From an uncultured Flavobacteriaceae bacterium (lineage in GTDB: Bacteria; Bacteroidota; Bacteroidia; Flavobacteriales; Flavobacteriaceae): DNA of 64,000 bases. The position numbers were made by a program, and so were the translations under genes. Positions 35,456 through 44,128 of the stretch are shown piece by piece. The stretch spans positions 1-64,000 of the forward strand of contig CANLWN010000003.1 of assembly GCA_947494825.1 (NCBI GenBank), in the 5' to 3' direction. The stretch's first letter is position 1; each line of letters starts with the position of its first letter. The notes under the pieces were generated by a model. It worked only from the letters and a program-made list of their open reading frames with translations. It did no database searches and was not told the DNA's origin.

Positions 35456-36280
35456 ATGAGAACACTGATCACAGCGCTCACCTGCAGTCTGCTTTTACAC
35501 CTTGGATGTGTAGAAAAAAAACCGGCACCTGAAGAGAATACGGCACCCAAGTCCATTCAAAGTCCAAAAATTGTGGATCTATCGCACACCTATTCCCGGG
35601 AAACGGTGTATTGGGTCACGGCAAAGGAATTTGAACTGGATACGGTCTACCAAGGCGAAACGGATAAGGGGTACTATTACTCCGCCTTTAATTTCAGCAC
35701 CGCGGAACATGGGGGCACCCACATTGATGCGCCCATCCATTTTGCCAAGGGCGGACAAACGGTTGATGAAATACCGCTGGAAAAATTGGTTGGGCCCGCC
35801 ATCAAAATTGATGTGTCGGCGAAGGCCCTTGACCATCCCGATTATCTGATACGTATCGCTGATCTTCAGGAATGGGAAAAAAGGGAAGGACAACAAATTC
35901 CCGATGGGAGCATCGTGTTGTTGCAGACCGGATATTCTGCCTACTACCCCGATCGACAAAAATACTTGGGTACGGACCAACGTGGGGAAGAAGCGGTAAA
36001 ACTCCTGCACTTTCCCGGACTTGCCCCGGAAGCGGCCGAATGGTTGGTAAAAAACCGTAACATCCATGCCATTGGCATAGATACCCCCAGCATAGACTAT
36101 GGACAATCGGAATATTTTAAGACGCATGTGGTATTGCTTTCCGAGAACATCCCCGCCTTTGAAAACCTTACCCATCTGGACCAGCTTCCGGCTACGGGAT
36201 TTGAGGTGGTTGCCCTGCCCATGAAAATTAAGGGTGGTAGTGGCGCTCCACTACGTATCATAGCCCTTTTGGGACCCTAA
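35456..36280 (+). CDS. Cyclase-family (kynurenine formamidase-like) lipoprotein
   Basis: 274 residues with a lipobox (LGC, residue 18). The metal-binding motif HGGTHIDAPIHF supplies His85, His89, Asp91 and His95, characteristic of the cyclase/KynB family, and GIDTPSIDYG is the second conserved loop. Known members hydrolyse formyl-kynurenine or isatin, or cyclise polyketides. An exported, lipid-anchored version suggests an extracytoplasmic amide substrate. A TATCTTTA octamer lies about 55 bp upstream. It is 24 bp before the dehydrogenase gene. Confidence 0.88.
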   Translation: MRTLITALTCSLLLHLGCVEKKPAPEENTAPKSIQSPKIVDLSHTYSRETVYWVTAKEFELDTVYQGETDKGYYYSAFNFSTAEHGGTHIDAPIHFAKGGQTVDEIPLEKLVGPAIKIDVSAKALDHPDYLIRIADLQEWEKREGQQIPDGSIVLLQTGYSAYYPDRQKYLGTDQRGEEAVKLLHFPGLAPEAAEWLVKNRNIHAIGIDTPSIDYGQSEYFKTHVVLLSENIPAFENLTHLDQLPATGFEVVALPMKIKGGSGAPLRIIALLGP

Positions 36281-36304
36281 AATACCGACCATAAAGCAAA
36301 TAGG

Positions 36305-37273
36305 ATGAAAGCCGTTGTCTATACCCATTATGGCCCTTCAGGGGTGTTATCCCTAAAAGATGTGCCCAAACCAGTTCCCAAGGAAAATGAAGTGCTGATC
36401 AAGGTCAGGGCGGCTTCTGTAAATTCATGGGATTGGGACCTCCTTCGCGGGAAACCCTTTATTGCGCGTTTGGCCGGAGGGGGTCTTTTTAAGCCCCTTA
36501 AGCCGATTTTGGGCTGTGATGTGGCCGGGGAGGTGGAGGCCGTGGGCGATAAAGCAAACCGATTCCGTCCCGGTGATGCCGTTCTTGGTGACATTTCCCA
36601 AAGCGGCTGGGGTGCTTTTGCCGAATACGTATGTGTGCGTGAAAGTGTCCTCACCCCCAAACCGAAAGGCGTAAGCTTTGAGTTGGCCGCCGCCCTACCG
36701 CAAGCAGCCGTCATGGCATTGCAGGGTATCCGTGACTATGGCAAGGTAAAGGCAGGTCAGAAAGTGGTCATCAATGGAGCTGGGGGCGGTGTTGGTACCT
36801 TTGCGATCCAGCTTGCCAAATTACAAGGGGCCGAAGTAACCGCTGTGGACAGCGCTGCCAAACTATCTTTTATGCAATCGCTCGGAGCGGACCATGTGGT
36901 AGACTATACCCAGGAAGATTTTACCAAAACGGATGAACGATACGATTTTATTTTAGACGTAGTAGGGCACCATTCCCTTTTTGATTATAGACGGATCCTA
37001 AGCCCAAGGGGCTGTTACCGTATGGTTGGCGGGCCTACCGGCCTTATTTTTCAATCCATGTTGTTGGGGCCCTTTATTTCCATGGTAGGAAAAAAGACTT
37101 TGGGCATCCTCGCCCATGAACCCAACAAGAATATGGAACTACTCCTAAATTTGGTTAAAAGCGGTGAGCTGACCCCGATCATAGAGCGCCGATATCCCTT
37201 GAACGAGGTAGGCCGGGCACTGAATCATCTTGGTGAAGGTCATGTAAAGGGGAAACTCATCATTGTGCCATAA
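36305..37273 (+). CDS. NAD(P)H-dependent medium-chain dehydrogenase (quinone oxidoreductase-like)
   Basis: 322 residues, zinc-independent MDR family. GroES-like N-domain (LKDVPKPVPKENEVLIKVRAASVNSWDWDLLRG, with LGCDVAGEVEAVG) and Rossmann domain (INGAGGGVGTFAIQLAKLQGAEVTAVDS). The catalytic zinc ligands of alcohol dehydrogenases are absent. It could reduce quinones or enals. It is the last gene of the plus-strand group and converges with the next gene, one base apart. Confidence 0.9.
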   Translation: MKAVVYTHYGPSGVLSLKDVPKPVPKENEVLIKVRAASVNSWDWDLLRGKPFIARLAGGGLFKPLKPILGCDVAGEVEAVGDKANRFRPGDAVLGDISQSGWGAFAEYVCVRESVLTPKPKGVSFELAAALPQAAVMALQGIRDYGKVKAGQKVVINGAGGGVGTFAIQLAKLQGAEVTAVDSAAKLSFMQSLGADHVVDYTQEDFTKTDERYDFILDVVGHHSLFDYRRILSPRGCYRMVGGPTGLIFQSMLLGPFISMVGKKTLGILAHEPNKNMELLLNLVKSGELTPIIERRYPLNEVGRALNHLGEGHVKGKLIIVP

Positions 37274-37274
37274 G

Positions 37275-38153
37275 TTATCGGGTCTTTTTAATTTGAAAGG
37301 CCCGCGAGATATTAAACCCAAAATGGATATCCCCACTAAAAAAATCACCGGTACTTTCCGCTAGAAAACCCTTTTCAACCATGGAAACGGCATTGGTGAC
37401 AATCAATTGAAAGATATGCCCTCCGGTTTCTATGTCCACTCCGAAGGCCACGGAATTTTTAACGTTCAAGGATTCCAAGGGATTGGCATTGTAGTAGTAC
37501 TCGCCATTGAGTGATACCCGCTTGCTTATCTTTACCCGTGTACCAACGCCCATAATAAACATATTATGTGGATCCTGTGGAGTTTCCACCGTATTGAAAT
37601 GCACAAAGGTGGGCGATAGTTGTACCGATAGGTGCGGTCCAAACTTTCGTGCCAACAGGGCCTGGCCCGTATAGGTCAATCGTTCGCTAAAGGTAGGTTC
37701 GTTGCCCGGTTCAAAATCATCTATGGTCCTAATGGTGGTGCTCCCAAAGAGGGTAAGACTCAGGGGCGAGGGTCGTGAGCCCGTTTTTTGCCGCAACAAC
37801 CGATATTTGATATACCCGTCATAGGTTTTCTCAAAAGAACTGCGACCTACAGCCAGGGTAAGTTGATCTGTAAAGGCATATTCGAAGCCAAAACGGATGT
37901 TGGAATCGTCCAGGCCAAAAAATTCATCAAAGCCAGAATTGAGTCGCCCGAAGCGATGGGAAATCAGAAATTCCAGAATTCCCTTGTTGCGTGTTTCCAC
38001 AGAATGGCCATTGAGCAGGCGGGTACCGTTAAAGGTGCCAAAGACCAACTGCAGTGAATCTGTGGATTCCTGTTCCAAAATGGCCTCTAGGTCCTGGGAA
38101 CGGGCATTGTTGGTCAACAGGATGATGATAAAGAAAAGGAGTAGTTGTTTCAT
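37275..38153 (-). CDS. DUF5777 outer-membrane beta-barrel, copy A
   Basis: 292 residues from the ATG at 38153 (an upstream in-frame ATG would precede the signal peptide). The signal ends near ARSQ. The recognisable DUF5777 features are GHSVETRNKGILEFLISHRFG near the start, then many amphipathic strands, and the closing DIHFGFNISRAFQIKK. It forms an OM barrel of unknown cargo. It is the last gene of the second OB-fold/YceI/DUF5777 set. It is about one-third identical by eye to the gene at 39692-40579, including VETRxKG and FDGFLKYR/YDGYIKYR. Confidence 0.9.
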   Translation of the reverse strand: MKQLLLFFIIILLTNNARSQDLEAILEQESTDSLQLVFGTFNGTRLLNGHSVETRNKGILEFLISHRFGRLNSGFDEFFGLDDSNIRFGFEYAFTDQLTLAVGRSSFEKTYDGYIKYRLLRQKTGSRPSPLSLTLFGSTTIRTIDDFEPGNEPTFSERLTYTGQALLARKFGPHLSVQLSPTFVHFNTVETPQDPHNMFIMGVGTRVKISKRVSLNGEYYYNANPLESLNVKNSVAFGVDIETGGHIFQLIVTNAVSMVEKGFLAESTGDFFSGDIHFGFNISRAFQIKKTR

Positions 38154-38157
38154 GTTG

Positions 38158-38700
38158 TTATTTATAGGGTTTGTGGTAGAGTTCAAAACTGATCCTTATG
38201 GTTTTGGATATGTTGTTCCTTACCAAGGCAGGAATCTTAATGTTGTAATCGGCCACCTTAACTTCAAAATTGCCGCGAAGGATAATTTCATCTGCCTCTG
38301 TTTGTATAGTGGCCAGCGTACTCACCTCCTGCTCCACTCCATGAATACTGAGTTTTCCTCCAATTTCAACCTCAGTGGGCAACTCGCTTAGCGTTTTGAA
38401 ATGGAGTATGCTCCCAGAGAATTTGGCCTTGGGATAAACGTCCGATTCCACATAATTTTCATTGAAGTGTTCCCGCATCAGGGCTTTTTCGAACATAAAG
38501 GACCGCATGAGCAGTTGTATCGCGATTTTCCCTGTTTTGCTATCCAGGACACTGAGGACCTGATCGTTGGTGGCTGTAATATCCTCCACGATGGAATGCG
38601 AAAAAAAGGAGATATGCCCATCTTTGGTGAAATACTTGTCCTGAGCGTTTACCGTACTAAGTGTCAAACAGAAAAAAAGGAATACGTAAAATGTTCTCAT
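38158..38700 (-). CDS. YceI-family lipocalin-like protein, copy A
   Basis: 180 residues with a signal peptide (ends near VNAQ). YceI proteins are periplasmic beta-barrels that bind polyisoprenoid or amphipathic molecules. Conserved blocks shared with copy B: MREHFNENYVESDVYPKAKFSG, IHGVEQEVS, and the C-terminal FEVKVADYNIKIPALVRNNISKTIRISF. It lies 4 bp after the OB-fold gene and 4 bp before the DUF5777 gene. A role handing a lipid or quinone to or from the barrel is inferred. Confidence 0.92.
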   Translation of the reverse strand: MRTFYVFLFFCLTLSTVNAQDKYFTKDGHISFFSHSIVEDITATNDQVLSVLDSKTGKIAIQLLMRSFMFEKALMREHFNENYVESDVYPKAKFSGSILHFKTLSELPTEVEIGGKLSIHGVEQEVSTLATIQTEADEIILRGNFEVKVADYNIKIPALVRNNISKTIRISFELYHKPYK

Positions 38701-38704
38701 AGCT

Positions 38705-39127
38705 TTAATTGATTAGAATACATTTGACCAGCATTACATCCAATAAATATCCTGTACAAATACCCTTTACGCTGATTTCCCTGCCTTTTTCAATATCGGT
38801 GACCAAGGCACCCTGGTCCGGTTGCATATGGCAAATGATCCCTGCTTCCAGGTTACCTCCATCGAGCGTCACCACATAGTGATCCTTTACCCATTCTGTA
38901 TGGATTATCTGCCCTTGTACTTGGATAACCTGCTCTGCATATTTTTGATCTGTTTGCATCTCATCTTCCTGATATTCCCATATGAGGTTGCGAGCGGTCA
39001 CTTTATAAGCGACCTCCGATTTTTCAACATCGGTATGTGGCTTGTTATAGTAAGAGAGGCCTACCACTATGAGGGCTATAGATGCTATTGCCAATGCCAG
39101 GCCCCATTTTAAACGTTTTCCTTTCAT
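38705..39127 (-). CDS. Membrane-anchored OB-fold (tRNA_anti-like) protein, copy A
   Basis: 140 residues from the ATG at 39127. It has one N-terminal membrane anchor (about 8-25), then an OB-fold of the tRNA_anti-like family with beta strands VIQVQGQIIHTEWVKDHYVVTLDGG. Three cysteines, Cys99 (CHMQ), Cys124 (KGICTG) and Cys136 (VKCILIN), are preserved in the paralogue at 41114-41554. Conserved exported cysteines suggest metal or heme binding, or disulfide chemistry; this is inference. It lies 11 bp after the cytochrome gene. Confidence 0.82.
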   Translation of the reverse strand: MKGKRLKWGLALAIASIALIVVGLSYYNKPHTDVEKSEVAYKVTARNLIWEYQEDEMQTDQKYAEQVIQVQGQIIHTEWVKDHYVVTLDGGNLEAGIICHMQPDQGALVTDIEKGREISVKGICTGYLLDVMLVKCILIN

Positions 39128-39138
39128 GCACTGTTTCT

Positions 39139-39492
39139 TTAATTGTTGGGTGCTCCATTGTCTACCCAACATTCGATGTCGTTGATCTCAGCAGCGCTTA
39201 GGGTGCTTCCTATCGGCATTCGCCGTGATACGGTCTCACTCTTTACCCGTTGGGCAAGGCGCTCAACGTCACTAAAGGTGGTTAGGTCCGGGGCAAAGGG
39301 TTCTGAGCCGTCCCCATTATGACAGGGCATACAACGGGAGTTGATCAGCGGTCTTATGGTAGCGCTGTAGGAGACTTCAGTTTCACATCCCCCGACGAAG
39401 GGTCCGTCATCCTCGTTTACAACGTTGTTTTCGCACGAGCTTAGGTAGAGGGCAAATAACAACAGGATGTAGAGGGGTTTCCTTTTTTCCAT
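39139..39492 (-). CDS. Small c-type cytochrome lipoprotein
   Basis: 117 residues. Lipobox LSSC (Cys20), single heme motif CMPCH (Cys54, Cys57, His58) and a distal Met92 in RRMPIG as the likely sixth ligand. C-terminal EINDIECWVDNGAPN is typical of small Planctomycete/Bacteroidota cytochromes. It heads the four-gene set cytochrome, OB-fold, YceI, DUF5777, with short gaps throughout. It presumably supplies electron transfer at the outer or periplasmic face of the membrane. Confidence 0.9.
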   Translation of the reverse strand: MEKRKPLYILLLFALYLSSCENNVVNEDDGPFVGGCETEVSYSATIRPLINSRCMPCHNGDGSEPFAPDLTTFSDVERLAQRVKSETVSRRMPIGSTLSAAEINDIECWVDNGAPNN

Positions 39493-39587
39493 GGTGTTTG
39501 TTTAATAGGTGATTTCAGGGCTAATTAAAGCTCCCTTTAGCGGGGTATCAAATAAAACAATGCGAACAGGAAAAAGGAGGCTTGAAA

Positions 39588-39615
39588 GGGAATTTTTCAG
39601 CTTGAAATTTTTCCC
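39588..39615. promoter_or_regulatory. Imperfect inverted repeat upstream of the cytochrome gene
   Basis: GGGAA...TTTTCA, a 2-3 base centre and TGAAA...TTCCC: two arm halves (GGGAA/TTCCC and TTTCA/TGAAA) with a mismatched A/T-rich interior. It lies 96 bp upstream of the cytochrome start, within the 199-bp gap after the first module. It is positioned like an operator. Confidence 0.4.
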
Positions 39616-39691
39616 GTATAGTGGAAAATGGGACGTTGTTAACAGCAATCAATACTATCTGCCCTGCACATCCCGGAAGTAAGAGGGATGC

Positions 39692-40579
39692 TTACCTTCT
39701 CTTTTTGTTCAAATGTAGCACATAGGTGAAATTAAACCCAAAATGCAGTTTGCCGTCGTTGAAGTTAAAATTGTTGAAGGTCTGGGTAATAAAGGTCCCT
39801 GTTTCCAAATTTCTGGCATTGGTCAAATGAAACTGTAGCATTACATCGCTCAATTCCCAGTTCACCCCAATAGCAAAGGCGTCATATGTAGTTCGCGATT
39901 CGATGGGATTGGTCACGTAGTGGAATTCGGAGACGATGGCCACATGGTTCCCTACCTTATATCTTCCTCCCAGGCCCAGGGCAAAATGGTTCCTGGGATC
40001 GTCCGGGAACAATAAAGACCCTCGGTGTACAAAAGTAGGTGTAAACTGAAGCGAAAAATTGCGGCCGAATTTACGGGCAATCAACAACTGGCTGGTAAAG
40101 GTAAGTCTGTTCTTAAAATTATCCCTTGCAATGATATCGGGGTAGGCATCGCTGCGATAGGCGGTACTATGAAAAACGGTTATCCCAATGGGAGAACCCT
40201 TGTCTGTTCGTTGGCGGACCAGTCTATATTTCAAAAACCCATCAAATATACCGTCCCAGGTGGTTCCGCCCCCTCCTAGGGTGAGTCTATCGGAAATTCC
40301 ATACGCCAGCGCGAAGCGTACACTGAGGCGATCGGCCAGAAAGCTTTGGCTCGGCACCGGGGTATTCCAAAATCTGTTCATCAGATGCCATTCGAGCACT
40401 CCCTTTTTACGGGTTTCCACAGATTGCCCTATAGCGATTCGGGTCGCTTTAAAAGTCGCTAGGGTGTACAGAGGAGTATCGGGTTGCTCCTGTTCCAAGG
40501 TCTTCAACAGATCTTGCCCTCGGGATCCAAAACATCCGAGCAGCAAGAAAAACAAAAGAAGCAGTTTATTATTGTTCAT
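39692..40579 (-). CDS. DUF5777 outer-membrane beta-barrel, copy B
   Basis: 295 residues from the ATG at 40579; the 15 codons before it do not look like a signal peptide. The signal ends near SRGQ. It shares with copy A IGQSVETRKKGVLEWHLMNRFW, IFDGFLKYRLVRQR and the final KLHFGFNFTYVLHLNKK. It is translated after YceI copy B with an 11-bp overlap. Outer-membrane barrel, cargo unknown. Confidence 0.9.
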   Translation of the reverse strand: MNNNKLLLLFFLLLGCFGSRGQDLLKTLEQEQPDTPLYTLATFKATRIAIGQSVETRKKGVLEWHLMNRFWNTPVPSQSFLADRLSVRFALAYGISDRLTLGGGGTTWDGIFDGFLKYRLVRQRTDKGSPIGITVFHSTAYRSDAYPDIIARDNFKNRLTFTSQLLIARKFGRNFSLQFTPTFVHRGSLLFPDDPRNHFALGLGGRYKVGNHVAIVSEFHYVTNPIESRTTYDAFAIGVNWELSDVMLQFHLTNARNLETGTFITQTFNNFNFNDGKLHFGFNFTYVLHLNKKRR

Positions 40580-41117
40580 ACGGCACATATTCAAATCTGA
40601 ATGTAATTGAAATGGTCTTGGCAATATTGCGCGCTAAAATAGGCGGTACTTTGATCTCATAATCCTTGATCTCCAATTCAAAATCTCCTGAAAGGATATA
40701 GGTCCCATCCACTTTTTCAATCCGGGTCTTTATTTCGATTTCCTTGGCCACCCCGTGTATAGTGAGCGAACCCTCTACAATTTTGGTCTGCACGTCGGCT
40801 ATGGTGGTATCAAAATCCAAAATACGGCCCTCAAAGGTCGCTTTAGGATAAATGTCCGACTCAATATAGCTTTCATTAAAATGTTCTTCCATCAGGGATT
40901 TTTCAAAAACAAAGGCCCGCATTAGTACACTAATGGCAATTTCGTTCTTTGAAAAATCGATAATGCTCAGTATTTGGTTGTTGGTCGCTTGGATGTTCTC
41001 TACCGAGGTATAGGAAAAAAAAGATGCCTGGCCCTGGCGTGTGATAAATTGATCGGACTCCTGTGCAAGGCCCAGGAATCCTATCAAAAGAACAAATGGC
41101 GTAATTAGTTTATTCAT
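40569..41117 (-). CDS. YceI-family lipocalin-like protein, copy B
   Basis: 182 residues from the ATG at 41117. The signal peptide ends near GLAQ. Shares with copy A the blocks MEEHFNESYIESDIYPKATFEG, IHGVAKEIE and FELEIKDYEIKVPPILARNIAKTISITF. The start overlaps the OB-fold stop by 4 bp. Binding of an isoprenoid-like ligand is typical of YceI; the ligand here is unknown. Confidence 0.92.
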   Translation of the reverse strand: MNKLITPFVLLIGFLGLAQESDQFITRQGQASFFSYTSVENIQATNNQILSIIDFSKNEIAISVLMRAFVFEKSLMEEHFNESYIESDIYPKATFEGRILDFDTTIADVQTKIVEGSLTIHGVAKEIEIKTRIEKVDGTYILSGDFELEIKDYEIKVPPILARNIAKTISITFRFEYVPYEQ

Positions 41118-41554
41118 TGGTTTGTATTGATCAGCACACAATTTAATAATATGGCGTCCATTAGAAAACCTTTGCAAACACCTTTAAGCAAAACCTTTTG
41201 ACCAGGTTTGAGGTTTTTTACCTGTTCCAATTGATCGGCCTGCATATCGCACATCAAACAGGCCAATTCATCACCTCCATGTAAAAATACGGTATAACGA
41301 TCATTTAAAAAGGTGATTTCCCTAACAATTCCTTGCACCTCTATGGTCTTTTCCACGTAGCTTGTATTGGCAGACCGCTCGTCCACGAGAAAGGACGACA
41401 CCAAACTTTCGGAACTTATCCGGACTTCCGTACGGGCTCTTTTGGTATCCCTGCTGGGCTCAAGGAAAAAAGTTATGAATACATAGCCCCCCAGTAAGAT
41501 ACATCCCATGAGGAATATTGCGGCTAAGCCCTTGTTCCTATTTTTAATACTCAT
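41114..41554 (-). CDS. Membrane-anchored OB-fold (tRNA_anti-like) protein, copy B
   Basis: 146 residues: membrane anchor (about 9-31) followed by an OB fold. The Cys positions match copy A: Cys102 (CDMQ), Cys127 (KGVCKG) and Cys139 (NCVLIN); Cys18 lies in the anchor. It is first in its module, 286 bp after the LTD-repeat gene, with a long hairpin in the gap. No cytochrome gene precedes it, unlike copy A. Confidence 0.82.
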   Translation of the reverse strand: MSIKNRNKGLAAIFLMGCILLGGYVFITFFLEPSRDTKRARTEVRISSESLVSSFLVDERSANTSYVEKTIEVQGIVREITFLNDRYTVFLHGGDELACLMCDMQADQLEQVKNLKPGQKVLLKGVCKGFLMDAILLNCVLINTNQ

Positions 41555-41700
41555 TCCGTAATGCTTTTTTACCGTATCTACATCCGCTTCCGCTCCTTAA
41601 GCAATGGATTCTGAACATCAATTTGCAAATACGACAAAGGGCGTTGCTAAGATAATCATTTTCATTCCGCATATTTTTGGTCATATCCTTATAACTATTG

Positions 41701-41746
41701 AAGCCCACAAAGCTAAAATTGTCCTGCAATTTTGCCTTATGGGCTT
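41701..41746. repeat. Long imperfect inverted repeat in the LTD/OB-fold gap
   Basis: Left arm AAGCCCACAAAGCTAAAATTG (41701-41721 less one base), five-base loop TCCTG, right arm 41727-41746. Eighteen of twenty positions pair, allowing one bulged T. No T tract follows on either strand, so it is not a typical intrinsic terminator. On the transcribed minus strand it would form a stable RNA hairpin 146 bases before the OB-fold start. Confidence 0.7.
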
Positions 41747-41840
41747 GTATTACAACTTAACAAGAACTCAAACTTTTCTTCATAGCAACTTAATTCCCGA
41801 GCGTTGTAACGAAAACAATAGTTATGTACGGCCTTTACCT

Positions 41841-43904
41841 TTAAGGCACTTGATTTCCACTTCCAAGGGAGGGTGTACCGTCCTCTACCCAGTCTGTTGA
41901 TGCTTCTCCTTCACCGTCATAAGCAATACTTGACCCGTTGGCCACATTGGGCACAAAGCCTCCAGCATTCCAGATTCCTGCGGTTACGGCCACTATTTCA
42001 CGGGCATTGCCTGCAGCACCCCATTGTACAAAGTCACGTATGGTGTTGGCATCCGCAAAATTGGTATTGTTGATGTACAGTCCTACAGCTCCCGCAGCAT
42101 CGGGTGCGCTTAGGCTTACAGCGGAAACTACAAGGAATTCCCCGGGAGCCAAGTTCACCGATCCACTTACTACATCGGTCATAGCAGGGTCCCCGATCCT
42201 AAAATAGGCTCCGGGCCCAAAACACAGCCAATAGCTAGCTAGGTCTACGGTAACATCTCCATTGTTATAGATTTCTATTTCATCATTAACAAGATATTCC
42301 ACCTCATTGATTACCACAGATCTTACTGGCGCGGTTACCGTGTTGGCATCGCCAAAGGTTGTTGTGGTGGTCTCTGCCCAATCCGAAGATGCGTTTCCTT
42401 CCCCATCAAATGCAATGCTGTTGTCCACGTCTGCAATAACCTCGACAAAATCACCGGCCGTCCAGATTCCTGCGGCTACGGCAACACTTTCACGGATGCT
42501 GCCTCCATCACCCCATTGTACGAAATCGGCCAAAGTAGACTCGGCGGTAAAATCTGAATTATTGATGTAAAGGCCCAGACCTCCTGTGGCGTTGGCGCCG
42601 CCTATTTGCCCTGCAGCCGTATTAATCTGATCGTAAGTAGCCACCAAAAAGGCTCCAGGTGCAAGTGCCAGGTCCCCACTTACCGTTAAATCTCCAATTC
42701 TTCTGTACGTGCCAGGGCCTAGGCATAATTGATAATCGCTCACATCTATGGTGAGATTTCCATTGTTGTACAGTTCTACCTGATCGCCCAAATAGGCAAC
42801 CTCATTGAGCACTACGGAGACTTCCGGCGCCACTATGGAATTTGCGTTTCCAAAAGTTGGATCTGCGGTTTCGGCCCAGTCGGAAGCGGCATCCCCTTCG
42901 CCGTCAAAGGCAATACTGGTCTCGCTGTTTCCGATTACCGTCACAAATTCACCCGCGGTCCAAATTCCTGCCGCTACGGCTACCGGTTCACGGACACTGC
43001 CCCCCGCGCCCCACTGTACAAAGTCGGATAGGGTAGCCGGGTCTGTGAAATCGCTACTATTGAGGTACAATCCAAGGCCGCCAGTGGCGTTGACCCCGCT
43101 TATTTGACCTGCGGCCGTATTGATTTGATCATAGGTTATTGTCAAAAAGGATCCCGGTGACAAGTTCAGGTCCCCACTCACGGTGAGATCTCCTATTCGT
43201 CTATAGGTTCCTGGCCCCAGGCACAAAAAGTAATCGCTCACATCCACATCGAGCGTACCGTTGTTATAAAGTTCCACCTGATCATTGAGGTAGCCAACTT
43301 CATTCAGCACCACCGAAGCCACATCGGGTACTGGAGGGGTAATCGTGTTTTGCGCGCCTAAGGTGACGGTAGTGGTTTCTGCCCAATCCGTAGCGGCATC
43401 GCCCGCACCATCAAAGGCCAGGGAATAATCTGCGTTCCCGGAAACTTCCACGAACTGTCCGGCGGTCCAAATACCAGCGCCCACGGCGACTTCCTCACGA
43501 ACGCTTCCAGCAGCACCCCATTGTACAAAGTCGGCAATCGTTCCGGGGTCTGCAAAATCACTATTATCCACATAAAGTCCCAGTCCGGCCTCTGCCATGG
43601 GCATGTCATAATCAATAACCAAATACCCTCCGGGCGCCAAGTCTAGGTTTCCCGTAACGGTAAGATCTCCTATTCTTCTGTAGGTCCCCGGTCCGAGGCA
43701 AAGGAAATAGTCGGTCAGGTCAACGTTAATGTCGCCATTATTGAACAGTTCCACTTCACCATCCAAATAGACCACTTCATTCAGTACAACGGAAGCCTCT
43801 CCGGGTGGTGGGGGTGGAGGTCCATCATCTGTTGGGTCAACATCGTCATCGGAGCAGCTCCAGGCTGCAAAGATCATAGCCAATACTAATAGGTACTTTT
43901 TCAT
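41841..43904 (-). CDS. Surface lipoprotein with four lamin-tail-like repeats
   Basis: 687 residues. The lipobox is WSC (residue 17), followed by an Asp/Pro-rich linker (to about 36) and four tandem domains at about 38-188, 197-358, 362-526 and 529-687. Each has VLNEVxYL, VELYNNG, SDYxLCLGPGTYRRIGDLTV, LGLYxNxSDF, DFVQWG and AGIWTAGxF. The arrangement is that of lamin-tail (LTD) domains, each with one Cys. The first three are close to each other; the fourth is more diverged (CFGPGAYFRIGD). It is transcribed towards the duplicated modules and divergent from the LytTR sensor, which probably regulates it. Likely an exported adhesin or metal-binding scaffold. Confidence 0.85.
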   Translation of the reverse strand: MKKYLLVLAMIFAAWSCSDDDVDPTDDGPPPPPPGEASVVLNEVVYLDGEVELFNNGDINVDLTDYFLCLGPGTYRRIGDLTVTGNLDLAPGGYLVIDYDMPMAEAGLGLYVDNSDFADPGTIADFVQWGAAGSVREEVAVGAGIWTAGQFVEVSGNADYSLAFDGAGDAATDWAETTTVTLGAQNTITPPVPDVASVVLNEVGYLNDQVELYNNGTLDVDVSDYFLCLGPGTYRRIGDLTVSGDLNLSPGSFLTITYDQINTAAGQISGVNATGGLGLYLNSSDFTDPATLSDFVQWGAGGSVREPVAVAAGIWTAGEFVTVIGNSETSIAFDGEGDAASDWAETADPTFGNANSIVAPEVSVVLNEVAYLGDQVELYNNGNLTIDVSDYQLCLGPGTYRRIGDLTVSGDLALAPGAFLVATYDQINTAAGQIGGANATGGLGLYINNSDFTAESTLADFVQWGDGGSIRESVAVAAGIWTAGDFVEVIADVDNSIAFDGEGNASSDWAETTTTTFGDANTVTAPVRSVVINEVEYLVNDEIEIYNNGDVTVDLASYWLCFGPGAYFRIGDPAMTDVVSGSVNLAPGEFLVVSAVSLSAPDAAGAVGLYINNTNFADANTIRDFVQWGAAGNAREIVAVTAGIWNAGGFVPNVANGSSIAYDGEGEASTDWVEDGTPSLGSGNQVP

Positions 43905-43954
43905 TTCATCGATTTTTTTTAAGGTTAACTAATGCCCAAAACAACATATTCTCA

Positions 43955-43980
43955 CGCGCTATACATAAAAAAAGAGCGCG
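43955..43980. promoter_or_regulatory. Inverted repeat in divergent LTD/LytTR region
   Basis: CGCGCT (43955-43960) and AGCGCG (43975-43980) flank 14 bp that are A-rich. It sits 50-75 bp before the LTD-lipoprotein start and about 150 bp before the LytTR gene, a fitting place for a control site. LytTR proteins usually bind direct repeats, so the binding factor is uncertain. Confidence 0.35.
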
Positions 43981-44128
43981 AAAGGGAAAAATGGGCCTTA
44001 AAGGGGAATAATCCTGTTTACGGAATGTACCAAACCGGAAAGGCATAAGGGTATACCGTGATTCCGCCATAAAGTTTATCTTAGCAGTTGCCTGGAAACC
44101 TCCTTTGGGTCTATTGGGCTTGATTGTT

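Noticed and set aside
41701-41746. Long hairpin called as an intrinsic terminator
   Set aside because: No run of T follows on either strand, and it lies nearer the next gene start than the previous stop.
44105-44128. TTG start of the LytTR sensor gene
   Set aside because: The ATG at 44129 gives a better N-terminus (MRKDKLYFFTF) directly before the membrane helix.
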